Origin: Telmatactis stephensoni
Lineage: Eukaryota; Cnidaria; Anthozoa; Actiniaria; Isophelliidae
Assembly: GCA_029948255.1 (NCBI GenBank)
Contig: JALIZF010001232.1
Location: forward strand, 149,501-213,500
DNA: 64,000 nucleotides
Reading direction: 5' to 3'
Shown: positions 57,601-64,000 of the stretch, in pieces
Numbering within the stretch: position 1 is the stretch's first letter
How the letters are laid out: the number at the start of each line of letters is the position of its first letter
Position numbers and translations under genes: made by a program
The notes under the pieces: generated by a model
Told to the model about the DNA's origin: nothing
Seen by the model: the letters and a program-made list of their open reading frames with translations, nothing else
Databases searched by the model: none

Positions 57601-60600
57601 TGAACTGTGGAATGGGACGGAATTTTTGTCTTATGACCATGCCCACTTTCTTTAACTGACATGCCTACTTTCTTTGATAAATTCCATAATTCCATAAATG
57701 AACTTCTTAGAAATATTTGCTTTCTTTAAGTACTTGACAGAATATGCCATGTAGAAGACAAAGATCACAAAACCAAAGACTGAAATATGCCAACCCATTG
57801 GTAAAAATCTGAAATAACCAATCACTTGTAACAGACCTTTGGCACAAGGAGAAGGGAATTCGACTAGGAATTTATCAATTTATCAATATTTAATAATTTA
57901 GTTTGCAGTGAGATGATCTGAGCCTGGGCTGTCCAAAGGGCAATTAGCAATCTTGGTTAAAATCAATTCACTTGTTATATGGAAATGGTTTTTGATCAAA
58001 TCTCCTCTCTTCCACCGACAAGACCATAGTTGTTAAAATACGCCAGAGATCAGCAAATTTCTTTGGCCGCTTTGAGGTGATTTGCTGGCTGTGAAAGTGG
58101 CTAGCAAATGCAAAAAATCATCTGATTTCAAGACAAAAACCAGAAGAAAAGATTTTGCCATAAAGCACTGGATGCACCATTTTGCTATAATTGTGTTATT
58201 TTCAAATATAGAAATAAAACGTTTTTGAGATCATTTGGTTTGAAGAACTGTTTTTGCCAGCCACCTATTATCAAACTTGTATGTGTTGTCTGTAGTCTGA
58301 TAAGTGCCAGAACAGTTGTCTACAAGTACCACATGATTGGTTTGAAGAGAGACAATTTCAGCTGGTGTTCAACCCCTAAAAACATTTTCCTTCCTGGGGG
58401 AACACCAATGGGGCTCTTTCCCTGTAGCCTGCTAGGGGCTTTGGCAGCTCTCAGACCCCTTGCCTGTGGGGATTCTGGCTTTTAAGGCCACTTTGCCAGC
58501 TATTTCAAATGTTTTTGGCAATCCTGCAAGACATACAAGCATGCAGTGGACTATAAATGAATTGAAAGCCCCTACATTAAACCTCAAATTCTTCTTGGAA
58601 TGTAAGAATAGCAAATTTGTCACTGATTGCCTTACAAACAACTGGCCCCTTATGCATCTTACCTGTAAAGAGGTGTAATATTCTAGAAGACCATTCCTGG
58701 AATGTAAATTACAACCATAAGTGTTTTGATAAATGATTTTTCATTTGCTTGCATACTACTGTTGAGGTCAATTAGAATCTGATTAATCAGTTAGATGTCT
58801 TTTTATCAAAAGATTCTTACCTTAACTCATTAATCAAATTTAGTTGTCTTTGTACAGCATCAAGGAGAGAAGACACAGCTTCATGCTGAAGCTTAACTTC
58901 AGTTTCTGAACACTAAGATAATCAAAGCATAAAGTTAACAAAATTTATTGTATTTATTTAATGAATGGAATTGTCACTCGGAAAGACGTTACGGTAGTAA
59001 TAAATGTAGGCTTCATCGAGTGTGAAATAAAGACTCGGAAAAATCTGAGCCACCAGCAGGTATTGAAACCACAACCTTCCAATTGCCGGTCCGATACTCT
59101 GAACACTGAGCTTATGATCTGCAGAATTTCTGTATGATTTAATCTGCTTGGGTTATCGAGCAGCATTCGTCACAAGTGAGCCCAGCTATAAATAAGATCA
59201 ATGACCTGCTTGCCACCGGCAATCTGAAGGTCGTTGATTCAATCCCACTGGCGGCTTTGATTTTTCAGAGTCTTTATTTCACACTTGATGAAGCCTACAT
59301 TTATTATTAAAATTTGTATTGTTTAAATAAAAAGCCAATTAAGGTATCAGGGTACTCCAAAGTTTCTCAAAAGGGTCGATTTTTACTTTTTTACATTTTC
59401 TGATAGAATGCACAATAAGCTATGATTAAGTGAAAAAATTATTTCACTAGCGATTTTTAACAGCGAGTTATAAGTGAAAAACTTTTTTCCTGCTTAATCC
59501 CTGTCAATTATCTGTTGACATGACTTGTCAATTGATCTGTCATCAAAAGAGCTTGTTGGTGAAGAACATATTTGTCTAACTATCGAAACCTTTGTAAAAA
59601 GATTATTCAACAAGAGCCAAAGTTCAATGGGATCAAATTGCCTTGACTTCCCGCCATTTGTGTGGGAAACGTAACAAGATTTTGGTTGCCCTTTACTTCA
59701 GCTGTCATTGGGCAAGATTATGAGGTGTTATAATCCCCTTGTATCAACAAACCCACTTCTTGGCTCCAAAACACATTTTTGCGTTTTTCTCGGAAGTGAA
59801 TTTATGTTCAGTTAGCCATGTATTTTGAGTTCCCGGTCAAAGGGATTTTAATGGATTCATCTGAAATTTAGCAGAGGTCGTCTTCGATAGTAATGTTGTT
59901 CTTTAAAAGTGTCTCCGATTTTCGATTTTTTGCTCCATTCCAAAGTTATCGTCTGTTTTGTATCGGATACAGCTATTTTGGTGGTGTTGTAACTTTAGGA
60001 ACGTCTAAGAGAACAACGGGGCAACTAATCCAAAATCTGAGACACACTTTTGACAAGTAATATCTCATGATCTCAGAAAGATAGTAAACATTGTTTCGGA
60101 TCAATATTGATTGACCGGGAACTCCGCGAAGACACCTCGGTGAAAATTTGAATAATTCGCTCTAACCTAAAAGGAAAAAATTATTTTACGATAAAAATTA
60201 TAGAAATAGTTTCTACATTTATTCAGCTTTCTAAAAATGTATACTTTAATGGGGTTTAGACTAAAAGTTTTGGCGCAATATAGAGTTGAACGCACACCGG
60301 TCGCTAGGGGTACCCTGATACCTTAAGATATCAAGAGGCAACAAATAGACTCATCCATGTATCACTATGTTTCCCAATTCAGTGTATGTGACAAATCTCT
60401 GGAGGATTCATTTTCTTTTGAATTATACCTCTAAAAATTTGTAAGTATTCTAAGGGATTAATGATGATAATCTGACAAATTTCAACACAATATTCCAGAA
60501 AAAGTAATAATAAACAAACAAACAAACAAACAAACAAACAAACAAACAAACAAAAAACATTGATGGGCAATGGAAATTAGCCAGAAACCATTAATTTTAA

Positions 60601-63024
60601 TTAAGATGGGAAATGTTCATAAATCATTCATGGAGAACACTAACCATGAACATGAAAAAAACTAACTAATGATCAATGTTTTCACATTTATGGTTACTGT
60701 TCTTTCCCATCAAATGCTTTATGTACAATTCCCAATGATAATTATGGCTTATGGCTAATTTCCATTAATAACAATCATTAAATTAATTTGATTATTAATA
60801 AAAGTATGGAAATTAATTATGGCCCATCATTGTTTCTTTTTCTATTTTTTTCTTGTGATATATATATAGTATGGATATGTGTGTAAAGGTAGCTACATCA
60901 CTGTTTTGGTGAGAACAGGAGCAAGTAACTAAAAGATCACAGAGTTAAGAAGACTTAAAAAGACATTAAACCTGACCTGCCATGATAAAATAGGGCCATT
61001 AATTTGTGAGTTCTTACATGAATTCTTATCATTGATCTTCACTATTTTTACAAGCATTACTCACCATTTCTCTGACTATTCCCTACCTTGGTTTTTTGCT
61101 ATTTCTTCTTGGACATTTGCTTCTAGGACCATCATCATGTCATCTAAATCATCATAACTTGTGTACTCTTCATCATTCATTTCTTCTTCAAGATTCAATG
61201 ACTGGAAAATGGAACACCATATGGTAGATTAACTAATAGACCAGTTTCGAATTCCGTTTTTGCTCAGGCTTAGCCTCGAATCCAAGTAAAATATTCATGA
61301 ATTTTAGCAAAAACCCCGTGGAATTCTAAAGTATTCTCTTTGTTTGTTCATTGCATTCCATCGGACTGTTGCTAAAATTCTATGGAATAAATTTCGCGTA
61401 ATCGAGGCTTTAACAAAAATTTTACAGATTCTTGCCCTGATGCTCCTTAAATAACAAAACTCGGAGTGGGAATGTGCTGCACTACAATGTGCAATGCCAA
61501 AAAACATTGCTGCAATCCTATTCTCTATTATGATGGTTTTGCCATATGCAGGGTGTTACATGTTGCAATGGTTCATGCAACTTGTTTTACAATGCTACTA
61601 TATATTACCTTTGATATATTTCTAAATCTGTCTTCTAGAGTCTTGCACTTTTGATTTACAACACCACGCACTTCTTTCAAGCTTTCTGCTTTTTTGGCCT
61701 TAAAATAGAGAGAATGTTGGGATGAATGCATGAAATATTCTGATCAATGGATAACTGATGGAAAGCAGAAATATTTAACACTGCACTTATAAACTATTTT
61801 TTCTTCTAGTTTAGTATTATCTCTGGCATTTGAAGTTTCTTTGCCTTTATGTTAGAGCCATGTTCCTACGAGTTGGAATAAGAAGAATTTTTCATGCCAA
61901 TCCTGCCAGTACCAGCCATGTGGAACTGCTTGTAGCCCAAGTGAGCATGATTACATTGATAACAGCCAAACCAATTTTCATTTACAGAAGTACTTACCAT
62001 ATGTTGCTGATAATCTTTAACAACATTCATATTACCCTCCTTTGCCTCTGATGACGATGCCTCTATAACAGAAACATCTAAAATAAACAACTCAACAGTC
62101 AAACCTCTAATGGTTGTCAATCAAAGTACAACTCAAGCAAGGAATTTCAATGTACAAGATACAGTTGACATACAAATCATTCAGTACATATCAAAAGAAA
62201 GCAATACTTATTGAGAACCAAATTATGTATATATGGGGTTACTACCTGTGTCATTGTTGCTGTGGAGAAGTAGTGATGATTGAGCAACCTAAGAACAAAA
62301 CAAAAGAAAAATAAATAACAAAATAAGCATGTGAGTAGGCAATGAGTGTTTAGGGAGGTAAGTATAAGTTAGTAGTGGTAGGTAACAAGGTAGGTAGGTA
62401 GCTACAATGGGGAGCGAAAGACCTCAAGACCCAACAACATTTTATGCATCCAAAGGCATGCCGTTGCTTATGTTTTTTACCCCCTCCTCCCCAATGCAAT
62501 GTTGTTCAGTGATGACCAAAACGTCCAGGGCTCCAAGACTAAACAACATTGTTTGAAAGGGGCAGATAGGTAATTAATTATCAAGGAAGATAAAATCCAT
62601 GCCACAAGTAACAGAATACCTTTAAATGAATCTTGGCCAGGTCTAGTCCCATGCTGTTTACGTGATTAATAAATGAAGTAATAGAATCATAAAGGTCTTG
62701 TCTGGCTTTGTTTCTTTCTTCAACAAGTCCTGATAGAAGACTCTATGGTAAAATGACAAAATAATACATAAGTACACAGAGAAAATACACACCGAGTCCA
62801 GGTTACTAGCTACAGTATGTACTTATGTACTGCTGGTTATCATGTCACTCACTATAACTGAATTCAACCCCACCCCCCCCCCCCCCTAAAAAACAAATGC
62901 ATTTGCACAACCACAAATGCCTTCTATACCTCCATTATTCACACACAAATAAAGATTTTACCTTGTCAGAACATTTTCTTATATTTTCTTGAAGACAACT
63001 GTGTTTGCTTTCTGCCTCTTTAAC
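49635..63024 (-). CDS. STK31: STK31-like (Tudor-kinase family) gene, 3' 18 exons
   Basis: Eighteen minus-strand exons with AG/GT borders and matching phases add to 1656 nt, 551 aa and a stop. The 5' end lies beyond the window. The protein is a long charged coiled-coil region followed by a degenerate kinase domain, the C-terminal architecture of STK31 (TDRD8). That vertebrate germ-cell protein carries a Tudor domain in front, which here would be upstream. The junction FPELSLQYPEQGINQWL before the kinase and HGG in the catalytic loop support the assignment. From family knowledge STK31 is linked to germline PIWI/Tudor granules; a role here is inferred. Introns contain many transposons. Alternatives: another coiled-coil pseudokinase. 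Confidence 0.65.
50050..50120 (+). tRNA. tRNA-like sequence, pseudo-tRNA or SINE head
   Basis: GGCTTTGA pairs with TCAAAGCC at the ends, the T arm ATGGG-TTTAAAT-CCCAT is perfect, and GCTTGGTAGC forms a reduced D arm. The anticodon arm (TTGCA-CCGATAT-CGCAA) has a mismatch and would place GAT (Ile) in the loop. It lacks a standard TTC in the T loop and is embedded in an STK31-like intron, so a pseudogene or SINE head is more likely than a working tRNA. Confidence 0.35.
51019..51256. mobile_element. MITE in STK31-like intron, ends GAGAGATTAAGCATCACGTA
   Basis: GAGAGATTAAGCATCACGTA is mirrored by TACGTGATGCTTAATCTCTC between TA dinucleotides. Inner arms also carry GGTCACGTG / CACGTGACC. No coding capacity. 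Confidence 0.65.
51728..52277 (+). pseudogene. Tyrosine-recombinase relic (DIRS/Ngaro/Crypton-type)
   Basis: Two frames split by a shift near 51,960. The first has AFFAFLRIGEFT, the box I arginine region. The second has CPVDAIMNYL, then GHSFRIGAATYAAQQG (HxxR) and LLGRWKSEAFKKYIR with the candidate nucleophile Tyr. This is the C-terminal catalytic half of a tyrosine recombinase as used by DIRS/Ngaro retroelements and Cryptons. Behind it, GCTAGCAGGG(G)CAGT occurs twice in direct orientation (52,296 and 52,345). Reverse transcriptase and the N-terminus are missing. It lies in the intron that separates the two halves of the STK31-like activation segment, on the opposite strand. Confidence 0.6.
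54635..55110 (+). repeat. Polypurine tract (GGAAGG/GAAA rich)
   Basis: About 470 bp almost purely A and G on the plus strand, in the STK31-like intron between exons 54609 and 55134. The long minus-strand Ser/Pro/Phe/Leu frames across it are artefacts of composition. Confidence 0.85.
55134..63024 (-). CDS. STK31: STK31-like gene, coiled-coil exons
   Basis: Exons, 5' to 3': 62962-63024, 62620-62742, 62246-62288, 61998-62077, 61609-61698, 61087-61201, 58821-58905, 58663-58696, 57397-57522, 56594-56626, 55364-55432, 55134-55214. Phases run 0,0,1,0,0,1,2,0,0,0,0,0 at their ends and always match. The peptide is rich in E, K, L and Q heptads (SLLSGLVEERNKARQDLYD; KIRELKSKLRHKLVDREDLK; MEEELNSLYKELQSGF). 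An acidic stretch, MNDEEYTSYDDLDDMMM, sits in exon 61087-61201. The final exon ends with QFPELSLQYPEQGINQWL, the linker into the kinase domain. Micro-exons of 33-43 nt are notable. Confidence 0.65.
55690..56530 (+). repeat. 22-bp minisatellite ACCACTTATCATCCAATTACC
   Basis: The core (about 56,030-56,460) has about 20 units of 22 bp, flanked on the left by older, irregular ACCAACCACTTATCA units. Because 22 is not a multiple of three and units lack stops, all three plus-strand frames stay open for 156-212 codons; they are not genes. Lies in an STK31-like intron. Confidence 0.9.
56901..57364. mobile_element. TTAA-bounded element, ends TTAAAGTGCCCCTAACCCC
   Basis: TTAAAGTGCCCCTAACCCC is mirrored by GGGGTTAGGGGCACTTTAA. 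Arms of about 150 bp (CATTTGCATTTCCCGA, GATGATTTTATCC) surround a short unrelated centre. It ends 32 bp from the donor of STK31-like exon 57397-57522. A partial relative is in intron 1 of matrix-gene copy A. Confidence 0.7.
58990..59312. repeat. Fold-back repeat with two opposed tRNA-like halves
   Basis: AATAAATGTAGGCTTCATCG and GTGTGAAATAAAGACTC at the left are mirrored near 59,262-59,308. A B-box-like GGTCGTTGATTCAATCCC reads rightwards and GGTTGTGGTTTCAATACC reads leftwards. It looks like two SINE-type units joined head to head. Confidence 0.5.
59339..60326. mobile_element. TTAA-bounded element, ends TTAAGGTATCAGGGTAC
   Basis: TTAAGGTATCAGGGTACTCC at 59339 is mirrored by GGGTACCCTGATACCTTAA ending 60326. 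988 bp. Interior without recognisable transposase. Lies in the large STK31-like intron between exons 61087 and 58905. Confidence 0.7.
60511..60556 (+). repeat. (CAAA)n microsatellite
   Basis: Eleven or so ACAA units. The minus-strand VCLF peptide repeat is its shadow. Confidence 0.9.
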
Positions 63025-63079
63025 CTATGAAGAACATGCAAGAGACAGTTCTCATCTCTCTTGGATGAGATACAGAATA

Positions 63080-64000
63080 CATAGTACTGATAGAGGGAGT
63101 GGCTAGAGGGTCCATCCTAGTACAGAGTACTGATAGAGGGAGTGGCTAGAAGGTCCATCCTAGTACAGAGTACTGATAGAGGGAGTGGCTACAGGGTCCA
63201 TCCTAGTACAGAGTACTGATAGAGGGAGTGGCTACAGGGTCCATCCTAGTACAGAGTACTGATAGAGGGAGTGGCTAGAGGGTCCATCCTAGTAACAGAG
63301 TACTGATAGAGGGAGTGGCTACAGGGTCCATCCTAGTACAGAGTACTGATAGAGGGAGTGGCTAGAGGGTCCATCCCTAGTACAGAAGTACTGATAGAGG
63401 GAGTGCCTAGAGGGTCCATCCCTAGTACAGAGTACTGATAGAGGGAGTGCCTAGAGGGTCCATCTCTAGTACAGAGTACTGATAGAGGGAGTGGCCAGAG
63501 GGTCCATCCCTAGTACAGAGTACTGATAGAGGGAGTGACTAGGGGGGCCATCCCTAGTACAGAGTACTGATAGAGGGAGTGGCCAGAGGGTCCATCCCAA
63601 GTACAGAGTACTGATAGAGGGAGTGGCTACAGGTTCCATCTCTAGTACAGAGTACTGATAGAGGGAGTGGCTATAGGGTCCATCCCTAGTACAGAGTACT
63701 GATAGAGGGTCCATCCCTAGTACAGAGTACTGATAGAGGGTCCATCCCTTGTACAGAGTACTGATAGAGGGTCCATCCCTAGTACAGAGTACTGATAGAG
63801 GGAGTGCCTAGGGGGCCATCCCTAGTACAGAGTACTGATAGAGGGAGTGGCTACAGGGTCCATCCTCTATCAGTACTCAGTACAGAGTACTGATTAGAGG
63901 GTACATTCCTAGTTACAGGTACTGAAGAGGAGTACAGAGTACTGATAGAGGGAGTGCCTAGGGGGCCAATCCCCTAGTACAGAGTACCTGATAGAGGGAG
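63080..64000 (+). repeat. 43-bp minisatellite reaching the window edge
   Basis: Units begin GTACAGAGTACTGATAGAGG and continue GAGTGGCTAGAGGGTCCATC with CCTA or CCCTA joining them. About 21 copies with indel variants, shorter units around 63,690-63,780, and disorder near 63,860-63,930. It follows STK31-like exon 62962-63024, in an upstream intron. Confidence 0.9.

Noticed and set aside
63466..63714. Minus-strand frame with repeated YSVL/DPL peptides
   Set aside because: Translation of the 43-bp minisatellite.

Overview
The window looks like nuclear DNA of a cnidarian, most likely a stony coral. It is AT-rich with intron-containing genes and is very heavily loaded with short inverted-repeat transposons, tRNA-headed SINE-like units and 5'-truncated LINE tails. 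Two tandem genes resemble the coral 'uncharacterized skeletal organic matrix protein 5' family (signal peptide, PAN/apple-like module, EGF, fibrinogen-like start). A minus-strand gene resembles the germline Tudor-kinase STK31. All names come from reading protein motifs by eye; no database search was possible.

Layout. 1-2.4 kb: first matrix-protein-like gene (two exons), with a remnant of a further 3' end behind it. 2.4-9.3 kb: non-coding, with several MITEs, one carrying a fragment that looks like the N-terminus of a RecQ-type helicase, a SINE, and an orphan piece of the large repeat that follows. 9.3-26.4 kb: a 17 kb inverted triplication with layout E-U-F-U'-E-U-F. U (4.25 kb) is present three times with the middle copy inverted. 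E (1.75 kb) and F (0.42 kb) sit exactly at the junctions; both are TTAA-bounded elements that are themselves nearly palindromic. 26.4-33.3 kb: dispersed repeats, a possible small tail-anchored protein gene, microsatellites and a nest of inverted repeats. 33.35-37.25 kb: second matrix-protein-like gene, whose single intron has grown by insertion of a LINE tail and a MITE. 37.3-42.8 kb: transposon debris (a TTAA element, a retroelement endonuclease-like ORF, a LINE tail, several MITEs). 42.9-43.5 kb: single-exon gene for a 206-residue protein of uncertain family. 43.6-49 kb: a 100-bp perfect palindrome, unrecognised minus-strand exons, and a plus-strand gene ending in a death domain. 49.6-63.0 kb and beyond: at least 18 phase-consistent minus-strand exons of the STK31-like gene, whose introns hold a tyrosine-recombinase relic, minisatellites, a polypurine tract, MITEs and TTAA elements. 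63.1-64 kb: 43-bp minisatellite reaching the window edge.

The most unusual feature is the inverted triplication. Its layout is what replication-based inverted-repeat amplification (ODIRA-type, or DUP-TRP/INV-DUP) would leave, with palindromic TTAA transposons serving as both junctions. Many short open frames inside it occur as mirrored pairs only because the DNA is palindromic, and are not genes.
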